This document shows, piece after piece, positions 1 through 7,976 of a DNA stretch of 33,420 nt. Source of the DNA: Bacteroidales bacterium UBA3388 (GTDB lineage: Bacteria > Bacteroidota > Bacteroidia > Bacteroidales > P3); contig DEPQ01000039.1 in NCBI GenBank assembly GCA_002358855.1, positions 1 through 33,420 of the forward strand, given 5' to 3'. Under the pieces are notes generated by a model. That model was not told the DNA's origin. It searched no databases and worked only from the letters and a program-made list of their open reading frames with translations. The position numbers and the translations under genes are program-made. Position 1 is the stretch's first letter. The number at the start of each line of letters is the position of its first letter.

Positions 1-36
1 TATGAATATTCGCTAAGTAGTTGTGTGATAGGGAGT

Positions 37-1896
37 TTATTTTTTGAGAAATTTCCTTATTACAATTGCATTTCTGTCTTCTAATCTTAAAAAATAAACT
101 CCTTTTGGTAGTGTTTCAATATTTATTGTATTTGTATTTGTGAATTTCATTTCTTTATTTCCTAATTGGTTTATTACCTCTATGGTTTCTATTACTTGAT
201 TAAAGGTAATTTGTCCGCTTGTTGGATTTGGATAGAACGAAATCTCTTTTAAAAACTCTGTATCGTCAATAGAAACATTCACATATAAATTAAGGGTTAC
301 TATACTATCGCAACCATTTTCTGCTGTAAAGGTTTGTGTATATGTTCCTGCTTGACTTTCGTTGAAACCAAATTCAGAATATGTTTCTCCTTCTTCAATA
401 GTTGCGTTTATTGTTGTTGTGATTGCTGAGGCTTCTATTATTATACTATATAAAATAGGATCCCAATAATAGTTCCAAGTAGTGGACATATAACTATCAT
501 ACGTACCACAAGGAATAAACAAACTATCTACATCATAAGAAAAAACAGTTGTTCCAAGTTCGGGAGGAGTAGTTGCTAAACAAGTAACAGAATTAAGATT
601 GTTACAAAAATAGAATGCTTCTGTACCAATAGAGTCCACTTTTTCACCTATAACGACTTTTTTCAAACTTGAACACCCATTAAATGCTCTTTCTTTTATA
701 TTGGTTATATTATTACCTATTACAATAGAGGTTATATAGCTACAATTAGCAATAGGGTTATCGTTTATTCCAATCAAGGTAACAGGATATTTAACACCTG
801 CATGCTCTATGCTATCAAGAATAACGATTTCTCCACCCTTGCTTTTATCGCAATCAATGACTGCTAATTCTTCACATACGATACTATATGGTATTGTTTG
901 AATATAGAAAGTTGTAAAACCTCCTATGTTATTAAAGGTATAATCTCCAACGTTCAATTGTAAATCTGCTGAATATGTTAATCCATCAATATATTTTGCA
1001 CCTACATTAGCAAAAGCATTTGAATCTATCTTTGCACTATTGGGTAAATACACATTTGTAAGCAATTTACAATCAGCAAAGGCGTATTCTGCAATAGAAT
1101 CAATATGAGATAAGTCTACATCAATCAATGCATCACAAGAAGAAAAAGCATATTCTTCTATATAAGAAACGCTTTGAGGAATATCAATATTAGCTAAACT
1201 CTTACATTTATCAAAAGTATATCTTCTTATATTATTAAGATTTTGAGGAAATTGAATATAAGTCAAAGCACTACAACCTGTAAAGGTTCCTGTTTTTTCC
1301 CAATCTTCCGTAGAGACAAAAGAAGTTAATTGACTACCTTCTTCAAATATAACTGATACTAAATTTGTGCAATATGCAAATGCTCCTTTACCAATATGAT
1401 TTACCGTATTTGGAATTACAATAGTAGTAAAAAGAGGATTTGAAACCAAAAAACTATATTCAGTTCCTGCAAAAGCATAATCTCCAATGCTCATCACTCC
1501 GCTTGGTATTGTGATAGAGTCTAATGCTCCACAACGATTAAAAGCATTATTTCCGATATTAGCTAATCCATCTGGAAGATTTACAGAACTTAAATTTCTA
1601 CAAGAATAAAATGCTCTATTTCCAATACTAACTATTCCATTAGGAAGATGAACAGAAGTTATATTTACTCTATATTGAAAAGCATTATCTCCTATTGTTA
1701 TAACATCATAATCAACTCCTTCATAACTTACATTTGCAGGCACATTGACCACTGTTGCGGAAGTGTCGCATGCTATTACTGATACTTTATTATTTGCTAA
1801 TACTTTATAGGTTAAATCACCTATTGTAAATGTTGATTGTGCCAAAAGTAGATTTCCAAGTAGTAAACTGGAAACAAAACATAATAATTTTTTCAT
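37..1896 (-). CDS. BspA-type leucine-rich-repeat surface protein with T9SS sorting domain
   Basis: The protein has 619 aa from the chosen start. A longer in-frame ORF extends to 1962, but the ATG at 1896 begins a clear signal peptide (MKKLLCFVSSLLLGNLLLAQ), and the extension would run through the promoter at 1925-1955. The body is a series of about 23-residue BspA/LRR_5 repeats of the form 'IGxxAFxxCxxLxxVxLPxxxxxI', roughly residues 60-310 and again about 370-450. The last ~70 residues begin 'FYPNPTSG' and end in a basic tail (RKFLKK), the type A sorting domain read by the type IX secretion system. It should therefore be exported and attached at the cell surface. BspA-like proteins of oral and gut Bacteroidota bind host or microbial ligands; the ligand here is unknown. 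Transcribed alone. Confidence 0.9.
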   Translation of the reverse strand: MKKLLCFVSSLLLGNLLLAQSTFTIGDLTYKVLANNKVSVIACDTSATVVNVPANVSYEGVDYDVITIGDNAFQYRVNITSVHLPNGIVSIGNRAFYSCRNLSSVNLPDGLANIGNNAFNRCGALDSITIPSGVMSIGDYAFAGTEYSFLVSNPLFTTIVIPNTVNHIGKGAFAYCTNLVSVIFEEGSQLTSFVSTEDWEKTGTFTGCSALTYIQFPQNLNNIRRYTFDKCKSLANIDIPQSVSYIEEYAFSSCDALIDVDLSHIDSIAEYAFADCKLLTNVYLPNSAKIDSNAFANVGAKYIDGLTYSADLQLNVGDYTFNNIGGFTTFYIQTIPYSIVCEELAVIDCDKSKGGEIVILDSIEHAGVKYPVTLIGINDNPIANCSYITSIVIGNNITNIKERAFNGCSSLKKVVIGEKVDSIGTEAFYFCNNLNSVTCLATTPPELGTTVFSYDVDSLFIPCGTYDSYMSTTWNYYWDPILYSIIIEASAITTTINATIEEGETYSEFGFNESQAGTYTQTFTAENGCDSIVTLNLYVNVSIDDTEFLKEISFYPNPTSGQITFNQVIETIEVINQLGNKEMKFTNTNTINIETLPKGVYFLRLEDRNAIVIRKFLKK

Positions 1897-1924
1897 ATCT
1901 AAATATTTTATATTATTTACCTTG

Positions 1925-1955
1925 CAAAAATACATAATTTTCACAAAAACGCAAA
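1925..1955 (-). promoter_or_regulatory. Bacteroidota-type promoter of the LRR protein gene
   Basis: On the minus strand TTTG (1955-1952) and TATTTTTG (1932-1925) are separated by exactly 19 bp, matching the TTTG-N19-TAnnTTTG consensus. It lies 28 bp upstream of the ATG at 1896, which supports that start over the longer ORF. Confidence 0.75.
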
Positions 1956-2147
1956 AATTCACTATCTTTTTCTCGTCTTAAAATACTCGTATTAAGGTTG
2001 AGCCTGTTGTATTTTTACTATCAGTTACTATATAAGATTTAGAAAAATTGTATAAAACCTCAAAAATCAACTTTTTTCTTTCACTTATTTTTATAATTCT
2101 TTCATTTATTTTCACGAAGCAGCGTTTTAAAAAAACTTATCTTAGTC

Positions 2148-2177
2148 TTGTTAGTTTAATTTTTTTTCATACCTTTG
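2148..2177 (+). promoter_or_regulatory. Promoter of tRNA-Leu
   Basis: TTG (2148-2150), 19 bp, then TACCTTTG (2170-2177), with the mature tRNA beginning 12 bp downstream at 2189. Confidence 0.7.
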
Positions 2178-2188
2178 CAAACGCTAAT

Positions 2189-2272
2189 GCCCGGGTGGTG
2201 GAATTGGTAGACACGCCACTTTGAGGGGGTGGTGTCAGTTTTGACGTGCAAGTTCAAGTCTTGTCCCGGGCA
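2189..2272 (+). tRNA. tRNA-Leu (anticodon GAG)
   Basis: This is an 84-nt class II tRNA. The acceptor arms GCCCGGG (2189-2195) and CCCGGGC (2265-2271) pair fully and are followed by discriminator A; no CCA is encoded. The D-loop contains TTGGTAGAC. The anticodon stem CCACT/GGTGG closes the loop TTGAGGG, giving anticodon GAG (Leu, CUC/CUU). There is an extended variable arm and a GTTCAAGTC T-loop. A long reading frame that starts inside this tRNA (2246) is the downstream gene's frame reading backwards into it, not coding sequence. Confidence 0.97.
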
Positions 2273-2296
2273 CTTTTCATCTTGGAATTGTGTTTT

Positions 2297-2911
2297 ATGT
2301 TTTTCCCTATTTATAATAATGGTTTTGATGATAGTGTTGTTGAATCAATAGTTGATATTATTGACAAAGATGGCCTTGTTATCATTCCTACCGACACATT
2401 TTACGCTTTTGCTTGTGATGTCAATTCACTAAAAGCATCTCGCAGATTAGCAGAACTTAAAGGCAAAAAACTTGAAAAATCGAATTTCTCTATTATCTGC
2501 CACAATATCAGTATGGCTTCTGCTTACACAAAACCTATTTCTAATGAATATTTTAGGATTTTAAAGAACAATACTCCTGGTGCTTTTACTTTTGTTTTTG
2601 AGGCAAGTAATTTAGTGCCTAAGATTTTCCAAAACAAAAAGAGATGTATCGGTATAAGAATACCTGCTTGTGATTTCACATTGGAGTTGGTAAAGCGTTT
2701 GGAAAGACCTTTGCTTGTTAGCAGTATTCCTATGAATGAGAGGAGTTTTGAGGAGTATTCTAATGAGGAATTGATTTTGGAAGAATGGGAAAATAGAGTT
2801 GATGCAATGGTTGGTGGAGGTTGTCTAAGGTTTGAAGCCTCTACTGTTGTAAACTGTGTGGAAGATCATTATCAAATCATCAGAGAGGGTTGTGGAGAGT
2901 TAGACTTATGA
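2297..2911 (+). CDS. YrdC/YciO-family (Sua5/TsaC-like) protein
   Basis: The protein has 204 aa starting at ATG 2297; the open frame runs upstream but overlaps tRNA-Leu, so that start is rejected. The N-terminal part has the family signature 'LVIIPTDTFYAFACDV' (residues about 27-42), followed by 'LAELKGKK' and 'TPGAFTFVF'. YrdC-fold proteins bind double-stranded RNA/ATP. TsaC/Sua5 members make threonylcarbamoyl-AMP for t6A modification of tRNA. The length (~205 aa) and the replacement of the usual 'YGL' by 'YAF' fit the YciO branch better, whose role is less clear. The stop overlaps the next start (ATGA at 2908-2911), so the two genes are translationally coupled. The family is sure; the exact role is not. 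Confidence 0.85.
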   Translation: MFFPIYNNGFDDSVVESIVDIIDKDGLVIIPTDTFYAFACDVNSLKASRRLAELKGKKLEKSNFSIICHNISMASAYTKPISNEYFRILKNNTPGAFTFVFEASNLVPKIFQNKKRCIGIRIPACDFTLELVKRLERPLLVSSIPMNERSFEEYSNEELILEEWENRVDAMVGGGCLRFEASTVVNCVEDHYQIIREGCGELDL

Positions 2912-4239
2912 GAAAATTTCTTTGCCTTGTAGTTTTTACTCTAAGTTTTATTGTTAGTTTTTCTCAAAATAGATTTTACGCAAAAGATATTGTGCAGTCT
3001 AAAATTGACTCCGCTCATTATATGTCGGCGGTTAGTTATATTGAAAGTTTAGAAAAAATAGATATTGATACTGCTTGGAGTCTTTTTGCACAAAAGGCTT
3101 ATTGTTATTATAAGGTTGGCTTGCACAAAGAGGCAAAAGACTGCTTAAAGGTAGTTGAAGAAGAAGGCTATGAAACGGAAATAAGCGAACTTCTATCGTT
3201 ATTTTATATGATTGAAGACCCTAAGCAAAAAGAAGATGCAATCGAAGGTTTTATTTCTTTGATTGAAATTGATGAAAAAGAGTTTTTTTATTCTATTGCG
3301 GCACTTAATAAAAAGGATTTAAGTAAATTAGCCAAGTTTGTAGAGGAGTATGCAGGATTTCTTGAACAAGAAGAAGACAAAACTATCTATGATATGCTTT
3401 CGGCTTATTTTTACTTTCAAGCAAAAGAGAATACCTATGCTTATAATAAGTTAGCGAGTTTTATTGACAAACAACCTTCTGCTCTTTCTTCTTATCTTAT
3501 GGGTATTATAAAGAGTGAACAAAAAGAGTATTTGTCTTCGGTTTCTTATTTCAATCAAGCGGAAGAAATGGGTTGGAAAACAGCAGATTTTTATATGTAT
3601 CGCGGAAAGGCAAAAGGGTTTGAAAGAGATTATTATGGTGCTATTGAGGATTTTAACATAGCATTAAAAAAAGATATAAAGGCTGAATATTATTATTTAA
3701 GAGGAGTGTGTTACAATTACGTATTACGATATGACGATGCTTTGTTTGATTTAAATACGGCAATAGAAATGTGTGACACGATTGGAGAATATTATAATCA
3801 ACGAGGAATTGTTTATTCTAATATGGAAAAACACGCCGATGCTTTATTTGATTTTCAAACCGCAATAAAGATGAATCCAAAATTAGAGTACATTCACAAC
3901 AATATTGGTTTGGCATACGAACACAATGGTTTTAAAGACAAAGCAATAGAACACTATAAACTCTCTATAAGAAAAGAACCCTATCAAAGTGATTCATATT
4001 ACAACTTAGGACGATTGAATTATGAAAACAGAAATTACAAAACCGCTATCAGATACCTAAAAGAAGCATATCATCTCAATCCAAATTTTGGAGATATTAC
4101 TCATATCTTAGGATTATGTTATTTAAAGATAGATGAAAAAGAAACAGCCTGCAACTATTTTCAAATCTCAATAGATGCAGGCTGTGAATCGGCTCTTAAT
4201 TCTCAAAAAGAATATTGTTCAGAGCAAGTTTCCGAATAA
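2908..4239 (+). CDS. Secreted tetratricopeptide-repeat protein
   Basis: The protein has 443 aa. The start at 2908 is chosen because it begins a signal peptide (MRKFLCLVVFTLSFIVSFSQ) and overlaps the previous stop as ATGA; the frame is open six codons earlier. The C-terminal half (about residues 195-430) holds at least six 34-residue TPR units, e.g. 'YYLRGVCYNYVLRYDDALFD' and 'HNNIGLAYEHNGFKDKAIEH'. The N-terminal half is helical and probably contains degenerate TPRs. TPR superhelices mediate protein-protein contact, so this is probably a periplasmic or outer-membrane scaffold; no enzymatic domain is visible. It ends 5 bp from the convergent gene at 4245, with no obvious hairpin between them. 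Confidence 0.85.
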   Translation: MRKFLCLVVFTLSFIVSFSQNRFYAKDIVQSKIDSAHYMSAVSYIESLEKIDIDTAWSLFAQKAYCYYKVGLHKEAKDCLKVVEEEGYETEISELLSLFYMIEDPKQKEDAIEGFISLIEIDEKEFFYSIAALNKKDLSKLAKFVEEYAGFLEQEEDKTIYDMLSAYFYFQAKENTYAYNKLASFIDKQPSALSSYLMGIIKSEQKEYLSSVSYFNQAEEMGWKTADFYMYRGKAKGFERDYYGAIEDFNIALKKDIKAEYYYLRGVCYNYVLRYDDALFDLNTAIEMCDTIGEYYNQRGIVYSNMEKHADALFDFQTAIKMNPKLEYIHNNIGLAYEHNGFKDKAIEHYKLSIRKEPYQSDSYYNLGRLNYENRNYKTAIRYLKEAYHLNPNFGDITHILGLCYLKIDEKETACNYFQISIDAGCESALNSQKEYCSEQVSE

Positions 4240-4244
4240 GCAAA

Positions 4245-4655
4245 TTAGTGATTGTGGTCGTGATCGTGGTCGTGATCGTGATGATGTCCGCAACCAGACT
4301 CTAATCCTCTTGCTGTGTTTTTGCAACAATTAGGAAGTTTTGCTACTGCTCTTTCATTTGCTTTGAAATTTGGTGTTTCAAATCCTGCTTTTGCTAATGC
4401 TTTTTCAATTTTCATCTGATTAGTTTTCTTTGTCTTGAAAGTAACTAAAACAGATTTTGTAATAGGATTTAATTGAAAACTCTCAACACCTTTTTCGTAT
4501 GCTAATGTTCTTTCAATCAAAGCATCGCTTTCAGAACAACAATATTTTGGTAAAGAGATTTGAACTGTTTGTTCCTCTGGTGTTGATTCTTCTTGTGCAA
4601 CTCCTATTGTCATTGCAAAAACTGAGATTAAGACTGCTAAAAATAATTTCTTCAT
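4245..4655 (-). CDS. Secreted HMA-like protein with His-rich tail (probable metal binder)
   Basis: The protein has 136 aa with a signal peptide ending near 'TIGVAQ'. Residues about 30-95 resemble the beta-alpha-beta-beta-alpha-beta heavy-metal-associated (HMA) fold ('VQISLPKYCCSESDALIERT...VLVTFKTKK...IEKALAKAGF'), but the usual CxxC metal site is replaced by an adjacent CysCys. A second CysCys ('NCCKN') follows, and the tail is 'GCGHHHDHDHDHDHNH', a strong potential metal chelator. It lies 15 bp downstream of the TonB receptor gene and is presumably cotranscribed with it. HMA-domain proteins next to TonB receptors suggest a periplasmic metal shuttle or buffer; which metal is unknown. Confidence 0.8.
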   Translation of the reverse strand: MKKLFLAVLISVFAMTIGVAQEESTPEEQTVQISLPKYCCSESDALIERTLAYEKGVESFQLNPITKSVLVTFKTKKTNQMKIEKALAKAGFETPNFKANERAVAKLPNCCKNTARGLESGCGHHHDHDHDHDHNH

Positions 4656-4670
4656 TCTTATTTGTTTTTA

Positions 4671-6929
4671 TTATTTAATATTCCAACGAAGACCTGCATA
4701 AATCAATCGTCCCATTACAGGTGCATAAACAACTGAGGCATCAAAACCTTTTGTAAACATTTCATCTACTCCTATTACAGGGATTTCTTGTGTGTGATTT
4801 GTAAGGTTTTCTACTCCTACATAAATATCTATATCTTTGAATTTACGAGTAATTTGTCCTAACATATAGATATAAGGCTCTGCATAGCCTTGTTTTTCTC
4901 CTACGTTTAGAGGTATTCTTTGCTTTCCGTTGAATTGAGTTGTTAGGTCAAACATCCATTTATCGTATTTTGTTTTATAAGAAAGCACTACTAATCCTTT
5001 CCATTTTGCAACGTATGGTTTTTCCATCAACTCTCCGTGATAGGTTGTCTTAACATCGTTGTATCTTCCTGCCAATGTAACATTAAATCCTGTAAATGGT
5101 TCTATGTTTAGGTCTAATTGAGCAGCGTTAGAATAACTCTTTCCATCAAGATTATAGAAATGCACCTCATTAGCACTTTGATCTAAGTCCATAACTACTT
5201 GATTAACAAAATTAGTGTGGTAATAATCCAAAGCGATTGACATTTCTCTGTCATCTCCAAGTGGCAAAGAATAAGATAGATTTAGGCCTGCATTGTATGC
5301 TTCTTCCATTTCCAAAAATTCTTCCACTTTTATATCTCTTGAAGATGCTAAGATTCCAAAGTTATCCGCTATTATATTTGCTGAACGAAATCCCTTACCT
5401 GCCGCACCTCTAAATATCAAATCATCTGTTATCTTCCAACGAAAATGAAGTCTTGGAGTAATGATGTGTTTTGAATAAAGAGAGTTGTAATCGTAACGAA
5501 GACCCGCTGTTGCTACAAAGATTTTGTCGTAAATAAAGTTGAATTGTCCGAAAACTCCCGGTACAATTTCTTCTTTTATGAAGTTTGCTCTTAAATCTCC
5601 TTCTTGAAGATTAGAAATGAATTGATTTGCTCCAATATATGGTGTTGAGTAAAGATTTTCTTCTAAATCAGTGTAACGAAAACTTGCTCCAAAGTCTACA
5701 TTGTGTCCTCCTCTAACCATTGTGTTTACAAGAGCGTTTGCATACACATCTGTTTCTATGCCTTCGTAATTAGAAAGTCCATAATATGCGTCTTGCTTAA
5801 AGTAAGTTGCTGAAACTTGTGTTCCAAACGAAGATGTATTTCCAAGAGGTGCTCCATTCTTTGTAAAAAAGTGTACTCTGTCGGTTGTTCCTCCTAATCC
5901 ATAGATAGAATCACTGCCTCGCATATCTTTTGTGAACGCCATTTGTCCTCCTAAACGTTCTTCGTGAGTGTAATTGATTAAGGTTTGACTACAAAGTCCA
6001 TCGTGAACTTCATAATTCCAACGATTTGCTACGTTAATTTGTGTTTGAGCAGGGTAATCTCTAAATCCATCTCCTTTTCCGTTGTTTCCAAGGTGGTCAA
6101 ATGATTTAAAATTATTGTAAGTTCCATAAACAAACAAACCTGTTGCTAAATTATCGTTTATAATCTTATTTGCCTTTACATTAAACTCTGTTTTCAATTC
6201 ATTATTCATATAAGCGTTGAAAGAAAACAAGTCTGCCTTGTGAGGTTTGTCATATTCCAAATCTATAATTCCTGTAATTGTTTCATAACCGTGCTTTACG
6301 GTTGCAACACCTTTGCTAACAGAAATGCTTTCCATCCAATTTCCCGGAACGTATGAAAGTCCAAAAGGTGCAGAAAGCCCTCTAAGAAACGGCATATTTT
6401 CTAAAAGTATTTGAGAATAAACACCTGTCAATCCCAACAACTGAATTTGTTTACTACCTGAAACAGCGTCTGAATATCCTACATCAACTGATGCGGAATT
6501 TTCAAAACTCTCTCCAAGATTACAACATGCTAAGTGTTTTAGTCCTTCTCCTGAAATAATTTCTTTATTTTCTAATGAAGTCTTTGAAAGGAAAGTACTT
6601 TTCATTCTTTCTTTTACCTCAAAGGTTGAAAGGGTTGTACCTGTTTGTTTAAGATAAACTTTAAGGTTTGTTTGATTTTTAACCTCAACTGTGTCATTTG
6701 CATAACCTGTGAAAGAAAATATCAACTTTGTTTGGTTAGATTTCTTTTTGTCTATTGAGAAATTACCATCAATATCAGAGATTGTTCCTCCACCTCCTTC
6801 TAACCAATAAATATTTGCCGAAGGTAAGGTTTCTTTTGACTTGCTATCGTAAACCACTCCCGTGATTTTTTGAGAAAATGCACTAAACGATAGACTTAAT
6901 AATGTGATAACTAATAAATATTTCTTCAT
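4671..6929 (-). CDS. TonB-dependent outer-membrane receptor, probably metal related
   Basis: The protein has 752 aa. A signal peptide (residues 1-19) is followed by a carboxypeptidase-regulatory-like domain ('ITGVVYDSKSKETLPSANIY', about 22-95), a plug domain (about 115-225) and a 22-strand type beta-barrel ending 'YAGLRWNIK' with an aromatic-rich last strand. The plug contains an unusual 'HLACCNLGESFE' segment with a CysCys pair near residues 134-136. Such receptors import scarce ligands using TonB/ExbBD energy. Given the downstream His-rich HMA-like gene, a metal or metal chelate is the likely ligand (inference). It reads as part of the long minus-strand series, with a 51-bp gap to the gene upstream. 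No clear promoter was found in that gap. Confidence 0.9.
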   Translation of the reverse strand: MKKYLLVITLLSLSFSAFSQKITGVVYDSKSKETLPSANIYWLEGGGGTISDIDGNFSIDKKKSNQTKLIFSFTGYANDTVEVKNQTNLKVYLKQTGTTLSTFEVKERMKSTFLSKTSLENKEIISGEGLKHLACCNLGESFENSASVDVGYSDAVSGSKQIQLLGLTGVYSQILLENMPFLRGLSAPFGLSYVPGNWMESISVSKGVATVKHGYETITGIIDLEYDKPHKADLFSFNAYMNNELKTEFNVKANKIINDNLATGLFVYGTYNNFKSFDHLGNNGKGDGFRDYPAQTQINVANRWNYEVHDGLCSQTLINYTHEERLGGQMAFTKDMRGSDSIYGLGGTTDRVHFFTKNGAPLGNTSSFGTQVSATYFKQDAYYGLSNYEGIETDVYANALVNTMVRGGHNVDFGASFRYTDLEENLYSTPYIGANQFISNLQEGDLRANFIKEEIVPGVFGQFNFIYDKIFVATAGLRYDYNSLYSKHIITPRLHFRWKITDDLIFRGAAGKGFRSANIIADNFGILASSRDIKVEEFLEMEEAYNAGLNLSYSLPLGDDREMSIALDYYHTNFVNQVVMDLDQSANEVHFYNLDGKSYSNAAQLDLNIEPFTGFNVTLAGRYNDVKTTYHGELMEKPYVAKWKGLVVLSYKTKYDKWMFDLTTQFNGKQRIPLNVGEKQGYAEPYIYMLGQITRKFKDIDIYVGVENLTNHTQEIPVIGVDEMFTKGFDASVVYAPVMGRLIYAGLRWNIK

Positions 6930-6980
6930 TTAATTTTATTTTTTCTTTCTTTTAGACAATTATTTCTTTGATTCCTTACA

Positions 6981-7955
6981 CTAATACAATCGTTTTTCTT
7001 TGTTAAAGTTATAATTATTGACGTCTATTTCATTTTTTCTCTTAGAATTTCTTGGAATCAAGTTCTCTACTTTACGCCATTTTCCTCTCTCAAACCTTAG
7101 GCCAACAACCTTTCCAGAAGGTACGCTAAGATTCTTAACCATTCCAAGTCCATCACACATAGGTTCTAATTCATCATAAAGAATCATTTGTGAACGTTCT
7201 ATTTTTGCTTCTTCAACTTCAAATGGTTTATTCTTTTTCATTCCTTTTTGCTTTGCTTTTTTCACACCTCCTTCTTTGTGATATTGATTATCCCATTTCA
7301 AATTAAAGGAAGCGGTTGGTGCATACTCAAAAATCATACGTTTAAGTTGCTTTTCTTTATAGAAAATTGAAGCACCAAAGTTTGGACGTCCTGAATTGCG
7401 TTTAAAGGTGATTGGTTCAATGATTTTTCTCTTAGAATAAATATCCTTTCCGTCCCAACCAAGAAGAGTGTAATAGGTTATATTTTCATTTTTAGTTGTA
7501 ATCAATTCGTAATAAACTGCTCCAAACCAAGAAGTATCGGTTAGTTTTGCTTCTTGTGGCGAAAAAACATCATCACTCCTATCCCAAAGGCGATAAATCT
7601 CATATTCCTCGGTGGTTTCGTTTCGTGCTTGAATCATTCCAAAATTATCATAGTCTCCTTCGTTTGAAAACACTGCCCAAGTAAATATTTTGAATTTCTT
7701 ATCCGAAGAGGTTAGTATGCTAATTTTATCTAAATTCTCAAAAGGATAGTCAAAACTATTTGGATATTCCAAAACATTATCTAAAAGTGTTAGGAATTTT
7801 TCATTGGCGTTAAATCTCTCGTTATCATCTTTTGAAGAGAACATCACATTCATAAGAGAAGAGAGTTCTTGTTCTGCATTTTGTAGCATTATATCTTGTG
7901 AACACAATGGGGTTGCAAACAAGGCTACGCATATAAGTATTATAATCTTTTTCAT
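6981..7955 (-). CDS. Secreted protein of unknown function
   Basis: The protein has 324 aa with a signal peptide (MKKIIILICVALFATPLCSQ). I do not recognise a named domain. The middle contains 'FKIFTWAVFSNEGDYDNFGMIQ' and 'YYTLLGWDGKD', a pattern seen in conserved Bacteroidota secreted proteins. A Lys-rich segment around residues 230-245 ('KKAKQKGMKKNKP') and a basic C-terminus (residues 295-324) stand out. It lies 21 bp downstream of priA. A TATTTTTG box on the minus strand (7967-7960) sits only 4 bp before the ATG and has no matching upstream element, so it probably does not promote this gene. Confidence 0.75.
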   Translation of the reverse strand: MKKIIILICVALFATPLCSQDIMLQNAEQELSSLMNVMFSSKDDNERFNANEKFLTLLDNVLEYPNSFDYPFENLDKISILTSSDKKFKIFTWAVFSNEGDYDNFGMIQARNETTEEYEIYRLWDRSDDVFSPQEAKLTDTSWFGAVYYELITTKNENITYYTLLGWDGKDIYSKRKIIEPITFKRNSGRPNFGASIFYKEKQLKRMIFEYAPTASFNLKWDNQYHKEGGVKKAKQKGMKKNKPFEVEEAKIERSQMILYDELEPMCDGLGMVKNLSVPSGKVVGLRFERGKWRKVENLIPRNSKRKNEIDVNNYNFNKEKRLY

Positions 7956-7976
7956 TTTGCAAAAATAAGAAAATAT

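Noticed and set aside
1975..1995. CTTAAAATACTCGTATTAAG hairpin as a terminator or operator
   Set aside because: The stem needs a two-base bulge, is weak, and no T-run follows.
2246..2296. N-terminal extension of the YrdC/YciO-like protein starting inside tRNA-Leu
   Set aside because: It overlaps the 3' half of a well-formed tRNA. The ATG at 2297 begins the conserved part.
4251..4290. Short tandem repeats (GTGGTCGTGATC type) as a CRISPR or operator
   Set aside because: They are codons for the alternating His-Asp tail of the HMA-like protein; there are no spacers of constant length.
7960..7967. TATTTTTG box before the secreted 324-aa gene as a promoter
   Set aside because: Only 4 bp from the ATG and without an upstream partner at 19-21 bp; the gene is better explained by read-through from priA.
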